From NCBI GenBank assembly GCA_041584015.1, contig JBFHES010000250.1:1-6850 (forward strand): 6,850 nt of DNA, in the 5' to 3' direction. Positions within the stretch are counted from its first letter, which is position 1, and each line of letters starts with the position of its first letter. A program made the position numbers and the translations under genes. This document shows positions 1-5,423 of this stretch, piece by piece. The notes beneath the pieces were generated by a model. It did not search any database. It worked only from the letters and a program-made list of their open reading frames with translations, and was not told the origin of the DNA. The DNA is from JBFHES01 sp041584015. GTDB taxonomy: Bacteria > Bacteroidota > Bacteroidia > Bacteroidales > M50B96.

Positions 1-621
1 AGAACCGAAAATGCCTACACACAGATAAATCAGGCGGGATCGTCCTTATTTAGTTTCAATTTGCCTGAGTTCGCTGAGTTTAGCTCTGATAACAGCATGC
101 TGTTCTATGCCGAGAATGGCGGTGTTACCAGAGATGAACATTTAGCAAGACTGATCTCAGAAGCATCTGTCATGCCTCGGTTTGATTTGGCCTGGAGTAA
201 TTCATTTTTAATTCGCAAGCATTTTAACTTAAGCTTTTCCTTGAGATATATTAATGGGCATTCAATTTATAATGCCAACCCAATGATTTTGAACAGAACT
301 TATTTGCCTTCTGGTAATGCTTTAGAGGCAAATGCTGAAGACTATTTTATTCCAGTAATCTCTGATTATTATCTTGAAAGTGCTACTTATATTCGCTTAG
401 ATAATATCGTAATCGATTATCAAATAGATTTAGGCAAGGATAAGAAATCTGCAAAGCACTTAAATGTTTTTGTCGGTGCAAACAATTTAATAACCTTAAC
501 TAATTACACTGGACTCGATCCAGAAGTAAACTATCAGCCGGGTGCTAATATTGGTATAGAGGTGGTTAATGTATATTATCCAATAAAGTCATTTTTTGTT
601 GGGGTTAAACTCAATATTTAG
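1..621 (+). CDS. SusC/RagA-type TonB-dependent outer membrane receptor, C-terminal part
   Basis: The frame is open from base 1, so the gene starts outside the window; 206 codons of the beta-barrel C-terminus are visible. TonB-dependent receptors of this family import oligosaccharides, peptides or metal chelates across the outer membrane, powered by TonB-ExbBD. Support: alternating aromatic/hydrophobic strands, the segment ESATYIRLDNI (visible residues 126-136), which matches the family's 'GSYLRLKNI' strand, and FVGANNLITLTNYTGLDPEV (157-176), a hallmark near the C-terminus of SusC/RagA proteins. The protein ends in a last strand, SFFVGVKLNI. The TTG at 61 is internal and is not the start. Plug and carboxypeptidase-like domains would lie upstream. 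No susD-like gene follows; an unrelated small gene starts about 60 bases on. The substrate cannot be inferred. Family assignment is firm; the SusC versus generic receptor subtype is likely but not certain. Confidence 0.88.
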   Translation, partial: RTENAYTQINQAGSSLFSFNLPEFAEFSSDNSMLFYAENGGVTRDEHLARLISEASVMPRFDLAWSNSFLIRKHFNLSFSLRYINGHSIYNANPMILNRTYLPSGNALEANAEDYFIPVISDYYLESATYIRLDNIVIDYQIDLGKDKKSAKHLNVFVGANNLITLTNYTGLDPEVNYQPGANIGIEVVNVYYPIKSFFVGVKLNI

Positions 622-641
622 GATTGAACAGATCTAATTTG

Positions 642-671
642 TTTGCACTAACTAAACATCAAGTATCTTTG
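642..671 (+). promoter_or_regulatory. Bacteroidota-type promoter of the VF530 gene
   Basis: TATCTTTG at 664-671 matches the Bacteroidota -7 consensus TAnnTTTG exactly. A TTTG at 642-645 sits 18 bases upstream and fits the -33 element, one base short of the usual 19-21 spacing. Transcription should begin a few bases after 671, only just before the ATG at 680. Confidence 0.55.
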
Positions 672-679
672 TGAAACGT

Positions 680-928
680 ATGGAGAGAGAACACGAAAAA
701 CACAGCGGAGAACAAGGTCAACCAAATAATCCTTTACACGGAGTTAAATTGGCATTTATCATTCAATATTTAGTAGCCATTTATGGCTGGGAGAATCTGG
801 GTGATAAAATTAAAATTCGCTGTTTCACACACGATCCATCGATTAAGTCGAGCCTTAAGTTTTTACGAAGAACACCTTGGGCACGCGCAAAAGTAGAGGA
901 GCTTTATTTAAATGCAATTGAAGATTAA
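680..928 (+). CDS. VF530/DUF2132 family small DNA-binding protein
   Basis: An 82-residue protein from ATG 680, or 85 residues from the in-frame GTG at 671. After a polar tail of about 15 residues comes the whole VF530-type domain: NNPLHGVKL, YGWENLG, the signature IRCFTHDPSIKSSLKFLRR, and TPWARAKVEELYL. The family is named after the Vibrio fischeri protein VF530, whose solution structure was interpreted as nucleic-acid binding; its cellular role is not known. I prefer ATG 680 because GTG 671 is the last base of the -7 promoter element and could not lie in the transcript. That leaves almost no leader. The gene converges on the ATP-grasp gene and their stop codons overlap. Family call is firm, start moderately so. 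Confidence 0.9.
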   Translation: MEREHEKHSGEQGQPNNPLHGVKLAFIIQYLVAIYGWENLGDKIKIRCFTHDPSIKSSLKFLRRTPWARAKVEELYLNAIED

Positions 929-936
929 TCTTTTTT
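921..936. other. Palindrome on overlapping convergent stop codons
   Basis: AAGATTAATCTT (921-932) is a perfect 12-base palindrome centred on TTAA, which supplies the plus-strand stop (926-928) and the minus-strand stop (925-927). On the plus strand it runs into Ts up to 936. As RNA it would form only a four-pair stem with a UUAA loop, so it is at best a weak terminator. The symmetry partly follows from both proteins ending in Asp-stop. Confidence 0.4.
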
Positions 937-2097
937 GCTCACATACAAACTTAAATCATCAACCAGAATTTGCTCTATCTCATTCCAATTCTCCAGTGAT
1001 GTTGCAGTAAATAAAAATCCGAAATGTGGTTGTTTGTTAAAATCCGATTTGCGTAATTCAAGAGTATCCTCAAATTTGGCAAGAATAGCATCGTAATTAA
1101 CTTCCTTAAGTTGCGCAGGAGCAATGCCTGTAGTATTTGTTAGGATGACAATGGAATATCTACGATCATCGCTGTTTTTTAGAATCTCAGTCCAGTTTGG
1201 TTTTTGTTGTTTTAGAATGTGGCTAATTGGGTTGTAGTTAAACGCATGATGCGCCAAATCTGCAGAAGTACACCAACCTCCAGTTCTAAGAGGATTCACC
1301 TCAATTGGAAGCAGATCACCCTTGCTGTTAATTCGCACTTCAACATGAAGTGGGTAGTTTTTCAAAGCTACCAACTTGCCCATATCTACAAGGAATTGCT
1401 CGAAGATTGGAACGTAGGTTTGAATGATTTCTTTAGAAGTGAAATAAACCCGATCGCCTACATCGTCGGATGATCCAAACAAATGCTTCATGATGCCTAC
1501 AACGGAAGGTTTACCATTGGCGTCGTAAAAAGCATCAAAAGCAAATTCTTCGCCTTCCAGATATTCTTCAATAATAAAACGATTGGTATCGAGAACAGCC
1601 AACGGATACAAGCTTTTTATATGCTCCACTTCAAGGTGAATATTCTTCACGGCATTAATTAAGTCCGCTTCTTTCTCTATCATATAAACACCCAAACTAA
1701 AGAATCCTACAACCGGTTTCAGCACACAAGTTTGCGGTAAATCGTTGTACTTGATTTGAGCCAGCTCATTAATATTATACTCCTTGTAGAAAAATTCAGG
1801 TAGCATTTCGCTCGTTAATTCACGAAATTTAAATTTGTCTTTAAAAATCTCAACCTTATGTGGTAGATCCGAAAAGTGCAGCTTCGAATTTACCCAATCG
1901 ATGGCATTCTCCGAATTGGTATAAATTAAAAAAGGCTTTCGCTCATATTGCTCAATGGCTTCCTGCTCTGAAATAAGAACAGTTCCTTCATGCAATTGAA
2001 AAGCTTGTGAAGCCTCATTTGTAATTACCGGTATTTGTTCATCAACAATGGTTTGCTTTAGAAAGTCTGAAACATATGGTTGGTCGAGTAAAATCAT
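925..2097 (-). CDS. ATP-grasp domain protein, substrate unknown
   Basis: A 390-residue protein with an ATP-grasp fold, the catalytic core of ligases that activate a carboxylate with ATP as an acyl phosphate and join it to an amine or thiol. Residues 1-110 are a pre-ATP-grasp region. CVLKPVVGFFSLGV (124-137) holds the ATP-binding Lys127 and a glycine loop; FIIEEYLEGEEFAFDAF (174-190) is the adenine/hinge segment; HVEVRI (251-256) and IEVNPLRTGG (265-274) carry the Mg2+ ligands Glu266 and Asn268, plus Arg271. All key residues look intact, so it should be active. The 270-390 tail is family-specific. No signal peptide is seen, so it is cytoplasmic. Family members make peptides, purines, glutathione-like compounds or cofactors, and nothing here selects among them. 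It is divergent from an alpha/beta hydrolase gene, which need not be functionally linked. Confidence 0.85.
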   Translation of the reverse strand: MILLDQPYVSDFLKQTIVDEQIPVITNEASQAFQLHEGTVLISEQEAIEQYERKPFLIYTNSENAIDWVNSKLHFSDLPHKVEIFKDKFKFRELTSEMLPEFFYKEYNINELAQIKYNDLPQTCVLKPVVGFFSLGVYMIEKEADLINAVKNIHLEVEHIKSLYPLAVLDTNRFIIEEYLEGEEFAFDAFYDANGKPSVVGIMKHLFGSSDDVGDRVYFTSKEIIQTYVPIFEQFLVDMGKLVALKNYPLHVEVRINSKGDLLPIEVNPLRTGGWCTSADLAHHAFNYNPISHILKQQKPNWTEILKNSDDRRYSIVILTNTTGIAPAQLKEVNYDAILAKFEDTLELRKSDFNKQPHFGFLFTATSLENWNEIEQILVDDLSLYVSKKD

Positions 2098-2119
2098 TGC
2101 CTTTGTTTTATTTGATGCG

Positions 2120-2127
2120 CAAATGTA
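2120..2127 (-). promoter_or_regulatory. Probable -7 element of the ATP-grasp gene
   Basis: On the minus strand, 2127 to 2120 reads TACATTTG, an exact TAnnTTTG match. It lies 23 bases before the ATG, close to the spacing of the -7 elements of neighbouring genes. No clear -33 TTG is found at the expected distance; that position is covered by a palindrome instead. Confidence 0.5.
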
Positions 2128-2135
2128 TTATTTCT

Positions 2136-2165
2136 ATCCGATAATTATCTGATGCACGTGCTTCA
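2136..2165. promoter_or_regulatory. Two adjacent imperfect palindromes, candidate operators
   Basis: In the 131-base divergent region, 2136-2153 reads ATCCGATAATTATCTGAT, a palindrome with one mismatched pair and a perfect core at 2140-2149. It overlaps a second one at 2150-2165, TGATGCACGTGCTTCA, also with one mismatched pair and a perfect core GCACGTGC at 2154-2161. The first covers the -33 zone of the minus-strand promoter; the second lies just upstream of the plus-strand -33 element. Binding by a dimeric regulator is inference only, since AT-rich spacers often contain such symmetry. Confidence 0.3.
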
Positions 2166-2176
2166 TGTCGAGCATT

Positions 2177-2207
2177 ATTGTGCAAGAACCCCATAGATTT
2201 ATCTTTG
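2177..2207 (+). promoter_or_regulatory. Bacteroidota-type promoter of the hydrolase gene
   Basis: ATTG at 2177-2180 is followed, after 19 bases, by TATCTTTG at 2200-2207. Both elements and the spacing match the Bacteroidota housekeeping promoter, making this the best promoter in the window. Transcription probably starts near 2210, giving a leader of about 19 bases before the ATG at 2229. Confidence 0.7.
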
Positions 2208-2221
2208 CAGTATAATTCATA

Positions 2222-2239
2222 ATGAAAGATGAAAAGTAG
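2222..2239 (+). other. Five-codon upstream mini-ORF overlapping the hydrolase start
   Basis: ATG 2222 opens MKDEK and stops at TAG 2237-2239, in a different frame from the hydrolase ATG at 2229, which lies inside it. It is the first ATG of the predicted leader. It may be translated and affect hydrolase initiation by competition or reinitiation, or it may be chance. Confidence 0.3.
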
Positions 2240-3002
2240 TAGGCATTTGCAGATTGATGGAAAACAAATTTATGTGGAGCTAATTAATGCAGCGTTGATT
2301 GGTTGCGAAACACCATTGGTCCTTTTACACGAGGGACTTGGAAGTACAGGGCAATGGAAAAGTTTTCCGGAAACACTTGCCAATGTTATTCAAGCCCCTA
2401 TTATTTTATACGATCGGGTTGGATATGGAAAGTCTACTTCGGTTCTATCTCGCGATACCAGCTATCTGGCTGATGAAGCCCAAAATTATCTGCCTGCTAT
2501 TTTAGAGTCACTGCAAATAGATGTACCTATTAATATTTATGGTCACAGCGATGGAGCCACAATTGCCTTATTGTTTGCTGCATTTCATCCTGAAAAATGT
2601 AATAAAGTAGTGGCAGCTGCACCGCATGTAATTATTGAGGATGTTACTCAACAGGGCGTGCAAGGGGCGGTGTGGGCCTACCAGCATAGCGACTTTAAAC
2701 AACGACTGGAGAAGTACCACGAAAAAAATACCGATACCATGTTTTGGAGTTGGGCTAATTTCTGGACAAGTACGGAAAGTCGAGATTGGAATATGCTTGA
2801 GGAGTTAACAGTAATTAAATCGCCTGTTCTATTTATCCAGGGAACAAACGATACGTTTGGGACATTAATGCAAGGACAGTTAATTAAGCAAAAGGTGAGC
2901 GGTATCTATCAGGAATTGGTAATTGATAAATGTGGACATATTCCTCACCTTGAGTTTATGGAGAAGGTAATACATGCCTGTTCTCGATTTTTAAACGGTT
3001 AG
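2229..3002 (+). CDS. Alpha/beta hydrolase
   Basis: A 257-residue cytoplasmic protein of the alpha/beta hydrolase fold, typical in length for a single-domain member. The catalytic triad is visible: nucleophile Ser107 in the elbow GHSDG (105-109), Asp208 in QGTND (204-208), and His237 in CGHIPH (235-240). The oxyanion-hole strand is PLVLLHEGLGS (29-39), and YDRVGYGKS (61-69) is the usual loop after the next strand. The insert at about 140-190 is rich in Trp and Phe and forms the cap over the active site. Such enzymes hydrolyse esters, amides, lactones or C-C bonds; the substrate cannot be read from sequence. No signal peptide or lipobox is seen. It has its own promoter and a probable terminator, so it appears monocistronic, divergent from the ATP-grasp gene. 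The start at 2229 is the only one preserving the N-terminal strand. Confidence 0.9.
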   Translation: MKSSRHLQIDGKQIYVELINAALIGCETPLVLLHEGLGSTGQWKSFPETLANVIQAPIILYDRVGYGKSTSVLSRDTSYLADEAQNYLPAILESLQIDVPINIYGHSDGATIALLFAAFHPEKCNKVVAAAPHVIIEDVTQQGVQGAVWAYQHSDFKQRLEKYHEKNTDTMFWSWANFWTSTESRDWNMLEELTVIKSPVLFIQGTNDTFGTLMQGQLIKQKVSGIYQELVIDKCGHIPHLEFMEKVIHACSRFLNG

Positions 3003-3010
3003 CTAATGAA

Positions 3011-3055
3011 GGATAATATCGGAATTTGAGCTAATTTCCTGCTTATCCATTTTTT
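3011..3055 (+). terminator. Probable Rho-independent terminator of the hydrolase gene
   Basis: GGATAA (3011-3016) pairs with TTATCC (3043-3048), and inside it GGAA (3021-3024) pairs with TTCC (3036-3039). The second arm is followed by A and then six Ts (3050-3055). It lies 8 bases after the hydrolase stop. The internal loop makes it only moderately stable. Confidence 0.5.
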
Positions 3056-3170
3056 ATGTGTAATTGCTTGAACAATTTAACACCGCTTGGGTTTTCTTGT
3101 AAAATTCTTAACAAAGAAACATCCATGATTCATTGATACGCACGTGGCTAATATTGAAATCAGGGTTGAA

Positions 3171-3178
3171 TCTATTTG
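3171..3178 (+). promoter_or_regulatory. Weak candidate -7 element of the lipoprotein operon
   Basis: TCTATTTG differs from TAnnTTTG by one base and ends 20 bases before the ATG at 3199, in line with neighbouring genes. No -33 TTG occurs at a proper distance; the nearest, at 3154-3156, is too close. Confidence 0.3.
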
Positions 3179-3198
3179 ATATTAAAAACAAATTACGA

Positions 3199-3696
3199 AT
3201 GAAAAATTTACTAATTATCTCGCTTACACTTCTTCTTGCTTCATGCGGCACCACTACTAAAAAGCAAGAACAGCCACAATTTGAAATTACCAAACATGGA
3301 GCTAATATTAGTTCTGATGGTGCTATGAATGCCGCTGAATTTTTAGAGGCGTTTAAAGGTAAGGACAGTCTTGATGTGAAATTAACGGCTAAGATCGATG
3401 ATGTATGTGCCAAAAAAGGTTGTTGGATGACTTTGGTGCTGGATGATGAAACTACCATGATGGTTGGCTTTAAGGACTATGAGTTTTTTGTGCCGAAGGA
3501 CGCCTACGGAAAAATGGCAACAGTTGAAGGTGTTGCTACCATAGACACAATCTCAGTTGCAGCGCAAAAACATTATCTTGAGGATGCAAATGCAAGTCAG
3601 GAAGAAATTGATGCGGTTACAGAACCAGAAATTACATACGCATTTGAAGCGAATGGTGTAATCATTAAAGGAGAGGTGAATAGCAATGAAGGTTAA
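3199..3696 (+). CDS. DUF4920 domain lipoprotein
   Basis: A 165-residue lipoprotein. Residues 1-15 form a signal peptide with lipobox LLASC, so Cys16 is lipidated and the protein is membrane-anchored outside the cytoplasm. The mature part after a polar linker (17-35) is a single DUF4920 domain: AAEFLEAFKGKDSLDVKLTAKI, then VCAKKGCWMTLVL (69-81) with Cys70 and Cys75, then MMVGFKDYEFFVPKDAYGKMATVEGVA (88-113). The paired cysteines in the 'C-x4-CWM' motif characterise the family and suggest a metal site or disulfide; the function is unknown. ATG 3199 is chosen over an in-frame TTG at 3133 because it places the signal peptide exactly at the N-terminus. The last 11 bases overlap the next gene, so the two are co-transcribed and probably translationally coupled. 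Confidence 0.85.
   Translation: MKNLLIISLTLLLASCGTTTKKQEQPQFEITKHGANISSDGAMNAAEFLEAFKGKDSLDVKLTAKIDDVCAKKGCWMTLVLDDETTMMVGFKDYEFFVPKDAYGKMATVEGVATIDTISVAAQKHYLEDANASQEEIDAVTEPEITYAFEANGVIIKGEVNSNEG
3669..3679 (+). promoter_or_regulatory. Strong ribosome binding site for the cytochrome-like gene
   Basis: AGGAGAGGTGA lies inside the end of the DUF4920 gene. AGGTGA (3674-3679) matches the 16S anti-Shine-Dalgarno sequence, with 6 bases to ATG 3686; AGGAG (3669-3673) offers a second register. The other genes here lack such a site, so this one supports the overlapping start. Confidence 0.7.
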
Positions 3697-4156
3697 CAGC
3701 ACTTTAGTAATTGTAGGTTTATCAATACTGTTGTTTGTTGCATCATGCTCTAACAGCGCGAATAAAAAAAAACAGGCTTCGTCAGTAGATGAATCTCAAG
3801 TTGAGGTTTCGGAGCAAAACCCGAATGGCGATAGTGAACTAGCAATTCTAATGCGTGCCTTGTTTGAGGAAGGCGAGGTGCTTAAGAAAGATGTTGCTGC
3901 CGGAAAAATGGCAATGACTGATGACTACATTAAATTAATAACTGATTGCCATACTGCCACACCAACTGATCCGGATGTTAAAACAGATGAGTACACAGCT
4001 TTTACTAACTTGCTGCTAATACAAGCGCAAAAAATGCAAGAACCAGATGTGGATCAGGAAGAGGTATTCAATGAATTGGTGAATCGTTGCATGACTTGTC
4101 ACGAGACCTTTTGCCCCGGACCAATGAAGCGCATTAAGAAACTATACATTCAATAG
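3686..4156 (+). CDS. Small c-type-cytochrome-like lipoprotein
   Basis: A 156-residue lipoprotein. Residues 1-20 are a signal peptide ending LLFVAS, with Cys21 as lipidation site, followed by a charged linker to about 48. The rest reads as amphipathic helices: 49-72, 78-88, 101-119 and 124-153. The last helix contains CMTCH (135-139), a CXXCH haem c attachment motif, then ETFCPGPMKRIKKL. A C-terminal CXXCH in a four-helix protein of this size resembles cytochrome c', in which an N-terminal-helix residue can be the sixth ligand; Met56 is in a comparable place. This fold match is inference. Extra cysteines 88 and 143 may pair. Haem attachment would need a periplasmic cytochrome c maturation system not seen here. 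It overlaps the DUF4920 gene by 11 bases, so the two proteins probably share a job. It could instead bind a metal without haem. Confidence 0.7.
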   Translation: MKVNSTLVIVGLSILLFVASCSNSANKKKQASSVDESQVEVSEQNPNGDSELAILMRALFEEGEVLKKDVAAGKMAMTDDYIKLITDCHTATPTDPDVKTDEYTAFTNLLLIQAQKMQEPDVDQEEVFNELVNRCMTCHETFCPGPMKRIKKLYIQ

Positions 4157-4193
4157 TGTTGACAGTTATCTGAATTAATACAAGCAATATATT

Positions 4194-4201
4194 TATCTTT
4201 G
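4194..4201 (+). promoter_or_regulatory. -7 element of the oxidoreductase gene
   Basis: TATCTTTG matches TAnnTTTG exactly and ends 27 bases before the ATG at 4229. A well-placed -33 TTG is not evident. Its last G is also the first base of the hairpin that follows, so the transcript probably starts inside the hairpin's 5' arm. Confidence 0.55.
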
Positions 4202-4228
4202 GGACTAATTTACTTAGTCCCTTTTTTT
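4201..4228 (+). terminator. Perfect hairpin with seven-T tail between promoter and ATG
   Basis: GGGACTAA (4201-4208) and TTAGTCCC (4214-4221) form a perfect 8-pair stem with loop TTTAC, followed at once by seven Ts (4222-4228) and then the ATG. It has the form of a Rho-independent terminator. It lies 44 bases after the cytochrome-like gene stop and may end the lipoprotein operon. Alternatively it attenuates the oxidoreductase transcript. Confidence 0.7.
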
Positions 4229-5323
4229 ATGAGTAAACAACTATTACAACCAATAAAACTTGGTAGTTTAAACTTGTCAAATCGTGTGGCAATGGCACCT
4301 TTAACACGCAAGCGTGCAGACAAAGGCAATGTTGCAAATGCCATGATGGCACAGCATTACGCTGATAGAGCCAGCGCAGGTTTAATCATTGCCGAGGCAA
4401 CTAATATTTCTCCAGAAGCAACAGGTTACCCGCATACACCAGGTATCTATACAGCAGAGCAAATTGAATCATGGAAACAAGTTACCAATGCCGTGCATAA
4501 AAACGGTGGCGTAATTTTTTTACAGCTTTGGCACGTTGGTCGTCATTCGCATCCAACATTACAGCCAGATAATAAATTGCCAGTTGCACCATCTGCAATT
4601 CCTGAAATTGGTCAGATTAACTGTGGTGAATTTGGCTATCATGAATTGCCTGTGCCACATGAATTGGAACCTGCTGAAATTAGTCAGATTGTTGAAGATT
4701 ATCGAATGGCTGCAGATAATGCCATTGCGGCGGGTTTCGATGGTGTTGAGATTCATGCCGCCAATGGTTATTTAATCGATCAGTTCCTACACGACTGTTC
4801 AAACCAACGCACAGATGTGTATGGAGGCAGCTTCGAAAATCGATGTCGCTTCCTAAATGAAGTGCTTACTGCAGTTTGCAACGAGATTGGGGCTGAAAAG
4901 GTTGGTGTTCGTTTTTCACCGGCGGGTGGCAAACTTGGTATGCACGATGCGGATCCCATAGGATTATTTACACATGCAATTAAGGAATTGAATAAGTACA
5001 ATCTTGCTTATTTGCATTTGATCGAGGCCTGGGAGTGGAACGAAGATTACCCCATTGAATTGAAAAATCTTACTCGATTGTATCGTCCTGTTTACAGCGG
5101 TTTACTAATGACTAATTTTGGCTTTACCTATGAGTCGGGAAATAAAATAATTGAAGATGGAGCTGCTGACATGGTAGCCTATGGTAAATGGTATGTGTCG
5201 AATCCAGATCTTGTGGAACGGTTTGAAAATGGATGGCCAATCGTTGAACCCGATAAAAATACCTTTTACACACGTGGCGAAAAGGGATATAATGACTATG
5301 AAAAATTTAAGGTGAATCCTTAA
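4229..5323 (+). CDS. Old Yellow Enzyme family NAD(P)H:flavin oxidoreductase (alkene reductase)
   Basis: A 364-residue cytoplasmic FMN enzyme, full length for the classical Old Yellow Enzyme/NemA group, which reduces activated C=C bonds of unsaturated carbonyls and often nitro compounds with NAD(P)H. Visible motifs: RVAMAPLTRKRA (19-30) with the FMN-contacting Thr26 of the classical class rather than the Cys of YqjM-type enzymes; LQLWHVGR (98-105) with Gln99 and Trp101; HAANGYLIDQFL (176-187) with the substrate-binding His176/Asn179 pair and Tyr181; RTDVYGGSFENR (194-205); Arg228 in VGVRFSP; and the phosphate-binding end GAADMVAYGKWYVSNPDL (311-328), where Lys320 replaces the common Arg. ATG 4229 is chosen over an in-frame TTG at 4199 because that TTG lies in the promoter and the extra residues match nothing in the family. 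Physiological substrate unknown; detoxification of reactive alkenals is a common idea. Confidence 0.93.
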   Translation: MSKQLLQPIKLGSLNLSNRVAMAPLTRKRADKGNVANAMMAQHYADRASAGLIIAEATNISPEATGYPHTPGIYTAEQIESWKQVTNAVHKNGGVIFLQLWHVGRHSHPTLQPDNKLPVAPSAIPEIGQINCGEFGYHELPVPHELEPAEISQIVEDYRMAADNAIAAGFDGVEIHAANGYLIDQFLHDCSNQRTDVYGGSFENRCRFLNEVLTAVCNEIGAEKVGVRFSPAGGKLGMHDADPIGLFTHAIKELNKYNLAYLHLIEAWEWNEDYPIELKNLTRLYRPVYSGLLMTNFGFTYESGNKIIEDGAADMVAYGKWYVSNPDLVERFENGWPIVEPDKNTFYTRGEKGYNDYEKFKVNP

Positions 5324-5423
5324 GCTTTTCGCGCACATTTGCTCTCTGCTAAACAAACGCCTTGGTATTGAACATAATTCTTGTCAGGCAGTTAAGGTGA
5401 TATAAAATATACAATCAGAAAGA

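Noticed and set aside
1219..1473. Plus-strand open frame inside the ATP-grasp gene
   Set aside because: It is antisense to a well-supported gene, has no domain and no promoter; a shadow.
3062..3077. Inverted repeat AATTG/CAATT
   Set aside because: Only five AT-rich pairs with no T-run or position relative to a promoter that gives it meaning.
3133..3198. TTG 3133 as start of the DUF4920 protein
   Set aside because: It would bury the lipoprotein signal peptide behind 22 unrelated residues.
3108..3458. Minus-strand open frame over the DUF4920 gene start
   Set aside because: It is Ser-rich low-information sequence antisense to a gene with a clear signal peptide and domain.
4199..4228. TTG 4199 as start of the oxidoreductase
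   Set aside because: It lies within the -7 promoter element and would translate the terminator-like hairpin; ATG 4229 gives the family's normal N-terminus.
4536..5001. Open frames on both strands within the oxidoreductase gene
   Set aside because: The oxidoreductase frame is continuous with all family motifs; these are off-frame shadows.
5184..5192. Lys320 instead of Arg in the oxidoreductase phosphate-binding motif
   Set aside because: A conservative basic-for-basic change that probably still contacts the FMN phosphate; not a sign of inactivity.
5359..5410. GCCT/AGGC hairpin and a TTG-19-TAAAATAT promoter before the YgiQ gene
   Set aside because: The stem has only four pairs and the -7 candidate lacks TTTG; too weak to annotate.
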